DNA of 64,000 nucleotides. It comes from Harryflintia acetispora. Its GTDB lineage: Bacteria > Bacillota > Clostridia > Oscillospirales > Ruminococcaceae. The notes beneath the pieces were generated by a model. The model was not told the DNA's origin. It was given only the letters and a program-made list of their open reading frames with translations, and made no database searches. The translations under genes and the position numbers were made by a program. The stretch is taken from NCBI GenBank assembly GCA_004340125.1, contig SLUK01000002.1, forward strand, positions 350,636 to 414,635, in the 5' to 3' direction. Shown piece by piece: positions 53,669 through 61,050 of this stretch. Each line of letters starts with the position of its first letter. The first letter of the stretch is position 1.

Positions 53669-54322
53669 TTGAAAACACTTTTTTCCGGCGCCCGCGAGCC
53701 TGTCAACAGTGCGACCCATTTTTTCGGGGCGGTCCTTTCGGTGGTGGGCACGGTGCTGCTGGTGTTTTCCGCACTTCGCGGCGAAACGCCCCGCTCCCTG
53801 CTGATCGCCGGGCTTGTCTTCGGGCTCTCGCTGACCGCGCTGTACTGCGCAAGCTCGCTCTACCACTATGTCCACTGCTCGGCGCCGGCTCTGCTGCGCC
53901 TGCGCAAGCTGGACCATGCGATGATCTACGTACTGATCGCGGGGACCTATACTCCTTTGCTGCTCGCCTTTTCCGAGGGGCGCGAGGGGTTCTACCTCAC
54001 CCTGGGAATCTGGGCGGTCGCGCTTTGCGGCATCGCGATGAAGGTGGTCTGGATGGGCGCGCCGCGCTGGCTGTCCACCGTGCTCTATATCGCGATGGGC
54101 TGGGCGATCGTCCTCGACCCGGCGGCCATCCTGCGCATGCCGTCCGGGTGCCTCTGGCTGATCGCGCTGGGGGGGCTGTGCTACACCCTGGGCGCCGTGA
54201 TCTATGCGTTCAAGAAGCCGAACCTTTTCCAGCGCTTCGGCTTCCATGAGCTTTTCCACGTCTTCGTGCTGCTGGGCAGCCTGCTGCACTTTTTGGCCGT
54301 CTATCTGTTCATCATCCGCTGA
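53669..54322 (+). CDS. Hemolysin III/PAQR family membrane protein
   Basis: 217 residues with seven membrane spans and the family histidines (NSATHFFGA at the start, LDHAMIYVLIAGTYTP, and HELFHVFVLLGSLLHF at the end). TTG at 53669 is eight bases after GGAGGTG. An AT-rich inverted repeat (AAAATAGTTTT/AAAACTATATTTT, about 53614-53640) precedes it. This is the last clear backbone gene. Confidence 0.88.
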   Translation: MKTLFSGAREPVNSATHFFGAVLSVVGTVLLVFSALRGETPRSLLIAGLVFGLSLTALYCASSLYHYVHCSAPALLRLRKLDHAMIYVLIAGTYTPLLLAFSEGREGFYLTLGIWAVALCGIAMKVVWMGAPRWLSTVLYIAMGWAIVLDPAAILRMPSGCLWLIALGGLCYTLGAVIYAFKKPNLFQRFGFHELFHVFVLLGSLLHFLAVYLFIIR

Positions 54323-54417
54323 ATATATGAAAAGAAGGGACCACCATCAGTTGACACCCAATAAGGAAGTATTGAGAAGGATTCAGATTGGACAGTCGGC
54401 AAGCGGAATGTAACAAG

Positions 54418-54457
54418 AAAAGACGGGCTATTGGCTTATGCTAATAGCCCGTCTTTT
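54418..54457. terminator. Bidirectional terminator
   Basis: AAAAGACGGGCTATT pairs with AATAGCCCGTCTTTT. The stretch 54323-54850 has no convincing gene; it contains this terminator and the inverted-repeat cluster that follows. Confidence 0.8.
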
Positions 54458-54624
54458 ACGCGTGGAGGGGCAAGGCAAAGTGGCGGCCACGCTCCGAGTT
54501 AAATAGCAGAACGGATGAAAACGGTTGACAAAGCGGATAATCTCATAGCGTGCTTGTCTATCGCTCGGTTATCCAATACAAAATAAAATGGTTTGTTTAC
54601 GCCATGCGGTGGCTCGTCTTTCCC

Positions 54625-54788
54625 TTGAATTCGGAAATTCCGAATTCAAAAAAATGTGTCCCACCATGGGACACATTTGCATGTGAGGGGGATTGGGGAA
54701 CTCCCCAACAAGCAAATTTTTGCCCCGGCCCCTTAAGGAGGGCCGGGGCAAAAATGGCAAGTGTGTACACGCTTGCACTGCTTGCCAT
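54625..54788. repeat. Cluster of five adjacent inverted repeats
   Basis: In 164 bases: a perfect 12-1-12 palindrome (54625-54649, TTGAATTCGGAA arm), a 12-3-12 repeat (54652-54678, AAATGTGTCCCA arm), TTGGGGA-AC-TCCCCAA (54693-54708), a 14-bp stem (54717-54754, TTTTTGCCCCGGCC arm) and ATGGCAAG/CTTGCCAT enclosing a near-palindrome (54754-54788). The fourth could be a terminator; the group resembles transfer-origin or control regions of mobile elements. Confidence 0.6.
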
Positions 54789-54823
54789 CGCACTTACTCT
54801 CTTTAACACCTCTAAAAAAGTAG

Positions 54824-54848
54824 ACCGGACAAGATGAACTTGTCCGGT
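54824..54848 (-). terminator. Terminator after the small minus-strand ORF
   Basis: ACCGGACAAG/CTTGTCCGGT stem, followed on the minus strand by CTACTTTTTT. Confidence 0.65.
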
Positions 54849-54850
54849 TC

Positions 54851-55051
54851 TTAGGTTTCTTTTTCTTGTAAACGTGCCAAATGTGCTTCGATTTTTTCAA
54901 TAGTCAATAATAGCTGTTCTCTTAAATCAAGAGGAAATAAACGTAACCTTTTTATCAAAATTTCTTCATCTTCCGCAAGAGCAAACGTTTTAGCCTTAGT
55001 AATGGGAGTACGAATATTTCTTAATAAACATACGACGGGGTATTTTGACAT
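54851..55051 (-). CDS. Small hypothetical protein or gene remnant
   Basis: 66 codons ending in a charged, probably helical segment (DLREQLLLTIEKIEAHLARL). The ATG at 55051 has no ribosome-binding site, and the frame stays open upstream to 55097, so it may be the 3' end of a broken gene. A terminator follows the stop. Family not recognised. Confidence 0.4.
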   Translation of the reverse strand: MSKYPVVCLLRNIRTPITKAKTFALAEDEEILIKRLRLFPLDLREQLLLTIEKIEAHLARLQEKET

Positions 55052-55159
55052 TATGCGGGACGTAGGGACATTTTTTAATGGCGCGTGATGGACGATTCAG
55101 CTTGATCGTCCAATCCAGAATAAACCCAATAGGGCGCACTTAAATCAGCCCTACAAACT

Positions 55160-55771
55160 TTAATGAATTGTTTTGCTATACAACAAGCATTGTAGCGGTA
55201 CTTTTTTACCGTTCAAGTCAATAGCTACATCTTTTGCTTCTGATTTTGTAAATCCTCGGTGTTCATAAAACTGATAGGTGCAGGCATTGTCGGTGTAGAG
55301 ATAAACCAGTTTCCCCGTTTCTTCCGCTTCAAATGCGGAAAGCAGGGCTGTGCCGACCCCCTTGACTTTACATCCCGGGTCGGCAGCAAGGAAAACTATT
55401 TCTCCATCAGGTTCCTGCTTTTTGCGGAAAGACGCAAACATCTCTTTATTCGCTGTGTCATATGCGCCAACACCTTCCCCTGCAACGATGTTTTGCATAA
55501 TATCAAATGCTTTCACAAAGATTGTTCGCCAAAAGCTATGGTATCGTTTTTTCTCCCCCTTCATATCAGCAAGCAACACGCCAACAAAACAATCGTTCAC
55601 ATACGCACCGTAGGCTTTCGTTGCCCGATTTAACTCCATGTGCCAGAAATATTTGCTATACAGAGAAAGAATGGTTTCGTTATCCATATACCAATTCAAG
55701 TGCATTCCTTGAATTGCAAACTTCTGCGCCTTTTTATAATCCTGTTTTTGTATTTCTCTAATTTCAACCAT
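55160..55771 (-). CDS. GNAT family N-acetyltransferase
   Basis: 203 residues. The acetyl-CoA loop is in DPGCKVKGVGTALLSAFE and the C-terminal YLYTDNACTYQFYEHRGF segment is typical of GNAT proteins. GAGG is close before the ATG. AT-rich codon use unlike the backbone; it lies just outside the left end of the mobile element, so it belongs to flanking accessory DNA. Substrate unknown; such genes can confer drug resistance. Confidence 0.8.
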   Translation of the reverse strand: MVEIREIQKQDYKKAQKFAIQGMHLNWYMDNETILSLYSKYFWHMELNRATKAYGAYVNDCFVGVLLADMKGEKKRYHSFWRTIFVKAFDIMQNIVAGEGVGAYDTANKEMFASFRKKQEPDGEIVFLAADPGCKVKGVGTALLSAFEAEETGKLVYLYTDNACTYQFYEHRGFTKSEAKDVAIDLNGKKVPLQCLLYSKTIH

Positions 55772-55844
55772 ATTTGCCTCGCAAATTTGAATTTGAATAT
55801 CAGTAAATTATGACCTCTCAACAGAGGTTACAGTGTTTTAATAA

Positions 55845-55866
55845 AATCCTCCAAAAGCCTTGAAAA
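55845..55866. repeat. Left end repeats (candidate attL)
   Basis: Contains AATCCTCCAAAAGCC (inverted match to the right end) and AAGCCTTGAAAA at 55855-55866 (direct match to 63198-63209). Confidence 0.5.
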
Positions 55867-55938
55867 TAAAGGATTTATCGCAATGTGTCTGCCTTATCTC
55901 TTTATACGGTTACACACAAGTTTACTCTTTCCCTCATT

Positions 55939-55964
55939 GCTCATAAGGGCAAATACAAGGGCAA
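55939..55964. repeat. Left arm-type repeat
   Basis: 26 bases including AAGGGCAA twice, matching 63141-63166 at 24 of 26 positions in the same orientation. Position inside the core repeat fits integrase arm-binding sites. Confidence 0.55.
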
Positions 55965-56050
55965 GAAAATCTCATAACAAGATATAACAAAGTGTGGCAA
56001 TCGGAGAACTGTGATGTATGTGCGAATATATTATAACGGAGGATTTTTCA

Positions 56051-56428
56051 ATGGACAAGTACATTTACGATGATAAAAATGGTCTGTGGTATGAACTGCA
56101 AGGAGATTATTATATCCCATGTCTTATCTTACCAGCCGAAAAAGAACAGCCTATTGGTTTGTGGGGACAGCGGCACTTGCGGTATCTGAAAGAATACCGC
56201 CGAGCCACCTACATAACCTTGTTCACAAGCGGCAGACTGAACAATTACCTTGCTGACATCGACAGGCAGGCGCAGGAACGCATGGAAAGGCTCACAGAGC
56301 AGATGAAACGGGTGCAGGGTATTACGGAGCAGTTAAAGGCGGAAAACGCTTTGGAATGGACACAGAGAATGAATAACATACGGGCGTGTGCAAAGGAGAT
56401 TGTGGAAAAAGAAATCATCTTTGCATAA
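56051..56428 (+). CDS. tnpV: TnpV-type transposon protein
   Basis: 125 residues resembling TnpV of Tn4451-type elements: LWGQRHLRYLKEYRRATYITLFTSGRL segment, then a helical region. ATG at 56051 lies nine bases after GGAGG. Role in the elements is unknown. Followed by a strong terminator. Confidence 0.78.
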   Translation: MDKYIYDDKNGLWYELQGDYYIPCLILPAEKEQPIGLWGQRHLRYLKEYRRATYITLFTSGRLNNYLADIDRQAQERMERLTEQMKRVQGITEQLKAENALEWTQRMNNIRACAKEIVEKEIIFA

Positions 56429-56432
56429 GAAG

Positions 56433-56464
56433 ACAGCGGTAGGATTTAGTTTTCCTACCGCTGT
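56433..56464 (+). terminator. Terminator after tnpV
   Basis: ACAGCGGTAGGA/TCCTACCGCTGT stem followed by TT; also close to the ars promoter. Confidence 0.75.
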
Positions 56465-56487
56465 TTCACTTAAATCAAAAAAATATA

Positions 56488-56525
56488 TTGACATTTTTCT
56501 ATGTGTTGCATATAATAACACATAG
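56488..56525 (+). promoter_or_regulatory. ars promoter and ArsR operator
   Basis: TTGACA (56488-56493), 17 bases, TATAAT (56511-56516). A perfect inverted repeat CTATGTGTT (56499-56507)/AACACATAG (56517-56525) encloses the -10, where ArsR binding would block polymerase. Confidence 0.75.
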
Positions 56526-56555
56526 ACATTTATCTATAGGAGGTGATTGAGAGAG

Positions 56556-56864
56556 ATGGATGAAAAAAGAATTGCGGCAATTTTCAAAGCGTTTTGTGAT
56601 GAAAACCGCATTAGGATTATAAAACTGCTGCGTTCAGGTGAAAAATGTGCTTGCAAGTTGCTAGAAGAAATCAATGTCACGCAGCCTACGCTTTCCCACC
56701 ATATGAAAATTCTTTGTGACGCTGAAATAGTTGTCGGGCGCAAAGAGGGAAAATGGACACACTATTCTATTTCAGAAAAAGGTGTGGAGCAGGCAAAAGA
56801 ATGTTTGCGGCAGTTGACAACACTTGATGTTGAAAGCGAAAACAAGTCGTGCTGTGAAAAGTGA
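56556..56864 (+). CDS. arsR: ArsR/SmtB family arsenic-responsive repressor
   Basis: 102 residues, winged helix with recognition helix TQPTLSHHMKIL. C31 and C33 in KCACKLLEE match the arsenite-sensing ELCVCDL motif of ArsR. The C-terminal CCEK may add a ligand. ATG at 56556 is 12 bases after AGGAGG; a TTG at 56547 is too close. Likely represses its own operon until As(III) binds. Confidence 0.88.
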   Translation: MDEKRIAAIFKAFCDENRIRIIKLLRSGEKCACKLLEEINVTQPTLSHHMKILCDAEIVVGRKEGKWTHYSISEKGVEQAKECLRQLTTLDVESENKSCCEK

Positions 56865-56952
56865 GGAAGTTTATTGATTGCTTTTCCGCACGGCTTATAT
56901 TCGGGACGATAAATCGACATATTTCAATATAACTATATGAAAGGGGCTTTTT

Positions 56953-57966
56953 ATGGAGACACTAAAAACAATTTGGGACTTTTTTCAAAATGAAGTCCTT
57001 GGTATGAACTGGCTGAATCGCCTCATTGAAACATTTTTGAACGCTTGCGGTTTAGATACCACGGGCAAAATAGGAGGAAGTGTTCAGTTTTTCATCTATG
57101 ATACTGTAAAAATTATGGTACTGCTCGGCGTTTTGATTTTGATTATCTCGTATATTCAAAGTTATTTCCCGCCCGAAAGAACTAAAAAGATACTCGGCAG
57201 ATTTCACGGAATATGGGCGAATATCATCGCCGCTCTGCTCGGTACGGTAACACCGTTTTGCTCGTGTTCTTCCATTCCGTTGTTTATCGGGTTTACAAGC
57301 GCAGGTTTGCCGCTTGGCGTTACATTCTCCTTTTTGATTTCTTCGCCGATGGTTGACCTCGGAAGCCTTGTCTTACTGATGAGTATTTTCGGCTGGAAAG
57401 TTGCTGTTTTATATGTAATATTCGGTTTGGTAATCGCTGTGGCTGGCGGAACGCTAATTGAAAAGTTGCACCTCGATAATCAAGTGGAAGAATATATCCG
57501 AAACGGTCACTCGATTGATGTTCCGCAGGAGGAACTGCATTTCAAAGACCGTATGAAATTTGCGTGGGAACAGGTTGTTGAAACCGCTAAAAAGGTTGCT
57601 CCTTATGTTCTGATCGGCGTGGGCATTGGTGCTTTCATTCACAACTGGATTCCTGAAGAATTTATTGTCAAAGCACTTGGCGAAAATAATCCGTTTGGCG
57701 TAATTCTTGCTACGATAGTCGGTATTCCGATGTATGCGGATATTTTCGGTACAATTCCGATTGCAGAAGCCCTGCTTGCAAAAGGTGCTTTGCTCGGCGT
57801 TGTCCTTTCCTTTATGATGGGCGTTACTACGCTTTCGCTCCCTTCAATGATTATGCTTCGCAAGGCGGTCAAACCGAAACTGCTTGGTATTTTCATTGGA
57901 ATATGTGCTGCTGGTATTATTATTGTAGGCTATCTTTTCAACGCAATACAATATTTAATTGTTTAA
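56953..57966 (+). CDS. ArsP/DUF318-type permease
   Basis: 337 residues with about eight membrane spans in two repeats. The TPFCSCSSIPLFIGF cysteine motif and the matching second-half segment identify the ArsP/YraQ permease family, known for efflux of trivalent organoarsenicals. Here it is the only efflux protein in an operon with an arsenate reductase, so it may export inorganic As(III). AAAGGGG precedes the ATG. Confidence 0.83.
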   Translation: METLKTIWDFFQNEVLGMNWLNRLIETFLNACGLDTTGKIGGSVQFFIYDTVKIMVLLGVLILIISYIQSYFPPERTKKILGRFHGIWANIIAALLGTVTPFCSCSSIPLFIGFTSAGLPLGVTFSFLISSPMVDLGSLVLLMSIFGWKVAVLYVIFGLVIAVAGGTLIEKLHLDNQVEEYIRNGHSIDVPQEELHFKDRMKFAWEQVVETAKKVAPYVLIGVGIGAFIHNWIPEEFIVKALGENNPFGVILATIVGIPMYADIFGTIPIAEALLAKGALLGVVLSFMMGVTTLSLPSMIMLRKAVKPKLLGIFIGICAAGIIIVGYLFNAIQYLIV

Positions 57967-57984
57967 TTTTAGGAGGTTATTATT

Positions 57985-58365
57985 ATGGCATTATTTAACT
58001 TTGGAAAGAAAAAGGAAGAAGAAAAGAAAACACCTGCTTGCGCTTGTAGCTGCGGTTGTGCTGCCAGCGAAGCAGAAAGCATTACAAACGATTGCTGTCC
58101 TGATTTGAAAGAGGGAGAAATCTGCTGTATCAAAGTGTTAGGGGCAGGTTGTAAATCCTGTCACGAACAATTTGAATACACAAAGCAGGCAGTAAAGGAT
58201 ATGGGACTTTCCGTAGAGGTCGAATACATTACCGATATGCAGAAAGTAATGGAATACGGTGTTATGAGTATGCCTGCCCTTGTTGTCAACGAAAAGGTTG
58301 TTGCTATGGGTAAGGTTTTGAAAGCTGCTGATGTGGTTGCTCTGCTGCACAAGCTGGGGTTTTAA
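57985..58365 (+). CDS. Thioredoxin-like protein with Cys-rich N-terminus
   Basis: 126 residues. The last ~80 match the small-thioredoxin family with redox pair C56/C59 (GCKSCH). The N-terminal 50 contain cysteines at 19, 21, 23, 25, 37, 38, 47 and 48, suggesting binding of arsenic or another soft metal. AGGAGG precedes the ATG. The gene lies between the permease and arsC, so it may reduce ArsC or hand As(III) to the permease. Confidence 0.8.
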   Translation: MALFNFGKKKEEEKKTPACACSCGCAASEAESITNDCCPDLKEGEICCIKVLGAGCKSCHEQFEYTKQAVKDMGLSVEVEYITDMQKVMEYGVMSMPALVVNEKVVAMGKVLKAADVVALLHKLGF

Positions 58366-58367
58366 CG

Positions 58368-58760
58368 ATGGATAAGAAAAAGGTAGCCTTTATTTGTGTG
58401 CATAACTCCTGCCGCAGTCAGATTGCAGAAGCACTTGGAAAACATTTGGCGGGAGATAAGTTTGATTTCTATTCTGCCGGAACAGAAACAAAATCACAAA
58501 TCAATCAGGACGCTGTGCGGCTTATGAAACAGCTTTATGGGATAGATATGGAGCAAAGCCAGTATAGCAAGACGATTGATAAAATCCCTACGCCCGATAT
58601 TGCGATTTCAATGGGGTGTGATGTCGGTTGTCCCTATATCGGTAGAGCGTTTGATGATAATTGGGGACTTCCCGATCCGACGGGCAAAAGTGATGAATGT
58701 TTTATACAGGTCATTGAGAGAATATCTCAAAAAATAAAAGACTTGAAATTAGAAAAGTAA
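58368..58760 (+). CDS. arsC: Arsenate reductase, thioredoxin-coupled type
   Basis: 130 residues of the low-molecular-weight phosphatase fold: C10 in the P-loop CVHNSCRSQ, redox cysteines C84 and C88 in MGCDVGCP, and DPTGKSD near residue 105. This is the ArsC type that uses an intramolecular disulfide relay. It starts two bases after the thioredoxin stop. Confidence 0.93.
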   Translation: MDKKKVAFICVHNSCRSQIAEALGKHLAGDKFDFYSAGTETKSQINQDAVRLMKQLYGIDMEQSQYSKTIDKIPTPDIAISMGCDVGCPYIGRAFDDNWGLPDPTGKSDECFIQVIERISQKIKDLKLEK

Positions 58761-58761
58761 C

Positions 58762-58929
58762 ATGAAAGCCACAGAATGGATATATTGCCCTATCTGCGGC
58801 AATAAAACTCGCACAATGATACGGGAAGATACAGAATTAAGAAACTTCCCTCTCTACTGTCCGAAGTGCAAAAAGGAAACAAGCATCAATGCTCAGGATA
58901 TGAAAGTCACGCTTGCAGAACACAAATAA
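58762..58929 (+). CDS. Cysteine-rich KTR domain protein
   Basis: 55 residues starting one base after arsC. CPICGNKTRTMIREDTEL and CPKCKKE form two zinc knuckles, and NKTR fits the KTR family commonly carried by clostridial mobile elements. Function unknown. Too short for routine ORF thresholds but well supported by position and motifs. Confidence 0.78.
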   Translation: MKATEWIYCPICGNKTRTMIREDTELRNFPLYCPKCKKETSINAQDMKVTLAEHK

Positions 58930-58942
58930 GATTTTTATGTAT

Positions 58943-58977
58943 GCCGCCGCATGGGTGATACCATAGCGGCGGTTTTT
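58943..58977 (+). terminator. Terminator of the ars operon
   Basis: GC-rich stem (CCGCCGCATGG with a one-base bulge in its complement) followed by TTTTT. Confidence 0.75.
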
Positions 58978-58982
58978 CGTGC

Positions 58983-60419
58983 CTATCGGCTGTCTCTGTC
59001 AAAGGATTTCTTTCTCTGTCTCGGCTGGTTTCTCTGCTTACCCTCCGCCTGAAGCTGACGCAGGCGTTTCAGCACGCTCTCTCGTTCAGGCGGCTTTGCC
59101 TGCTCTTTTTTGGCGGGTTTCTGTTTTTCCCTGACCTGTTGCTCCCATGCGGCAAGGTCACGATTGAACTGCTCCACAACAGCCTCCGCCTTACGGTAGG
59201 TTGCCATGTACGCCTGCACATCGGGATAACCGTCCTCTTTCAGAACATCGGGCAGTTTATCCAGCTTTTCAGCGATTTCCTTTTCTGTCCGCTGTATCTG
59301 CTCTGTGAGCGCCTTGCGCTCCTTACCCTTGAAAATCCCTTTTGTATCGGCAAGCTGTTGTTTCAGCTTCGGAAGTACCGTATCCTGCAAATGCCGGATT
59401 TCTTTCGCCTTATCCTGCGCCTTTATCATCAGCTTTTGCATGGTACGGAACTCTGCCATATCTATTTCAAGGACAGGCTTCGGCGGCATATCGTGTTCAC
59501 GGATTAAGTTTTGCAGGAAGTCCTTAGCCTTGTTTACGATACTGCGGAACAGACCCGGCAGCCAGCCCTTGCTTTTGATAGACTGGCTCGCCTTTTCGTG
59601 TATCTCTGTCTGCTTGACTTCTAAAATCTTTGCTTCGGAGATACCTGATAATAACGCCATATCCGCTGTCCTGTTCCATTCCTGCCTTGCGGCATTATCG
59701 GCTTTGATTTCGTCCTCTTTGGGATTATTTTTGCCGATTTTCTTGGCCGGAAGATAGACGCTGTTTTTATCAAATACCTTTAAGTGCTGCTCAGGATCGG
59801 AGATATGGCAGTTAATAAGTTCTGTATACACTTCCTTTATCTCTCGGAGAAAAGGCTCTCCCTTAAAGCGTGTATCTTTGGTAGTAAACAGATGGCTTTC
59901 GTATACCTCGCCTTTTTTGATGACGGTACAGCCTTTCCGTATCTGCCCGTCCTCCCCCGTGATTTCCTTTTTGGTGCGGACACGCTTTCCAGTCTCGTCA
60001 AAGAACACGCTGCGGGAAGCAACCTTTACATCAGGTTCGGGGAGCAACCTCCTCTCGCTGAAAATCAGATGGATATGATAATTTGTCTTGCGCTTGTTGT
60101 GGTGGAGGGCGGACACGCACTCCACACCGTACCGCCTGCGGAACTCCTCTGTAAAGTCCGTGAGTACCTGCTGCGGCTCGTATTGCGTATAGATTTCGGG
60201 CAAGGCGATAATCAGTTCCCTTGCTTCGATACATTTGCCCTCTGTGCCGCTGCGCTGAAACTCCTGCTGGCTTTCCCTTGCAAGGTTGCTCCAAAAGGTG
60301 CTGTCGGCGGTGCGGTAGGTGGCATAGAGATTTTCCTGCCTTGCATGGCTTGTAATATACGATATTCGCCCTTTGACATTGGGCAGTTTTGACATCTGGA
60401 TAAAACTGTGTCTCGGCAT
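58983..60419 (-). CDS. MobA/MobL family relaxase
   Basis: 478 residues. The N-terminal relaxase domain has the metal motif HIHLIF (H115, H117) and early histidines and tyrosines of the MobA/MobL (IncQ-like MOBQ) family. The C-terminal ~200 are coiled coil and very basic. It nicks the element's transfer origin. GGAG is upstream of the ATG. The gap on its 5' side is a candidate oriT. Confidence 0.88.
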   Translation of the reverse strand: MPRHSFIQMSKLPNVKGRISYITSHARQENLYATYRTADSTFWSNLARESQQEFQRSGTEGKCIEARELIIALPEIYTQYEPQQVLTDFTEEFRRRYGVECVSALHHNKRKTNYHIHLIFSERRLLPEPDVKVASRSVFFDETGKRVRTKKEITGEDGQIRKGCTVIKKGEVYESHLFTTKDTRFKGEPFLREIKEVYTELINCHISDPEQHLKVFDKNSVYLPAKKIGKNNPKEDEIKADNAARQEWNRTADMALLSGISEAKILEVKQTEIHEKASQSIKSKGWLPGLFRSIVNKAKDFLQNLIREHDMPPKPVLEIDMAEFRTMQKLMIKAQDKAKEIRHLQDTVLPKLKQQLADTKGIFKGKERKALTEQIQRTEKEIAEKLDKLPDVLKEDGYPDVQAYMATYRKAEAVVEQFNRDLAAWEQQVREKQKPAKKEQAKPPERESVLKRLRQLQAEGKQRNQPRQRKKSFDRDSR

Positions 60420-60653
60420 ACATCATCTCCGTTTTCTGTTGTCAAGGTGCGTCCTTTTTTTGCAACCGTTTACGGTTGTGGCTGTCGCTGCGGCAGCGGT
60501 GACAGCCCCGTATCATACGCCGCAGGCGGTTGATACGGAAGCCCCCTGCAAGGGCGAAATACCCGGAGTACAAATCGAAGATTTGTGCGAGGGGTGTATT
60601 TCGCTCTCAAACGCCGAGGGCTTAGGGTTACTTTCCGAAAAGAGAATGGATGG
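60420..60653 (-). other. Gene-free region upstream of the relaxase, candidate oriT
   Basis: 234 bases with three hairpin-forming segments: GCTGTC/GACAGC (60481-60506), GTATCA/TGATAC (60510-60536) and ACAAATC/GATTTGT (60570-60586). Transfer origins of MobA/MobL-type elements usually lie next to the relaxase. No nick site can be assigned from sequence alone. Confidence 0.35.
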
Positions 60654-60869
60654 TCATTCCACTCTGCGGACATCATCGGGCTTCAGAAGATTTCTTCCCT
60701 GATTGACCGTCAGAAACCGTTCCAGCGTGTCCCTGCGGATAATGGTCTTGCGCCCCACTTTGAGGACGGGCAGCTTTCCCCATTCCACCAGCTTCCGCAT
60801 GGTGTTCCTGCCGATACCCGTACATTCTGCGGCTTCCTCTATGGTAAGTCCCATTTTGACTGCGCTCAT
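60654..60869 (-). CDS. xis: Excisionase-family DNA-binding protein
   Basis: 71 residues with an MerR-like winged helix (LTIEEAAECTGIGRNTMRKLVEWGKLPVLKVGRKTIIRRDTLERFL, in several blocks), the Tn916-Xis type. AAAGGAGG is seven bases before the ATG. Controlled by a near-perfect minus-strand promoter flanked by regulatory repeats. It would direct the integrase toward excision. Confidence 0.85.
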   Translation of the reverse strand: MSAVKMGLTIEEAAECTGIGRNTMRKLVEWGKLPVLKVGRKTIIRRDTLERFLTVNQGRNLLKPDDVRRVE

Positions 60870-60890
60870 TCTATCAACCTCCTTTTAGAA

Positions 60891-61012
60891 TACTCATTTT
60901 GCAACTACTGTTTTATCATTATACTTATTCTGCCATCTCTTGTCAACCTATTTTGCAACCATTCATAGTTTATTTACAACTTTCATTGAGATAAAGGTTG
61001 CAAAATAAGTAT
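60891..61012. repeat. Three GTTGCAAAATR repeats in the xis-regulator intergenic region
   Basis: Copies at 60891-60905 and 60947-60960 (minus orientation) and at 60996-61012 (plus orientation). They flank the xis promoter and overlap the -35 of the regulator promoter, as expected for operators of the adjacent XRE repressor. Confidence 0.6.
60918..60946 (-). promoter_or_regulatory. Consensus promoter for xis (and relaxase)
   Basis: Minus strand TTGACA, 17 bases, TATAAT: a full consensus match. Confidence 0.75.
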
Positions 61013-61026
61013 CGGCGTGTTATACT
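60998..61026 (+). promoter_or_regulatory. Promoter for the XRE regulator
   Basis: TTGCAA (inside the third repeat), 17 bases, TATACT at 61021-61026. Confidence 0.65.
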
Positions 61027-61050
61027 GATACCAGTCAGGAGGTGAACACC

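Noticed and set aside
54327..54413. 28-codon frame after the hemolysin-III gene
   Set aside because: No proper ribosome-binding site and too short to recognise; may be a remnant of a host gene but this cannot be shown.
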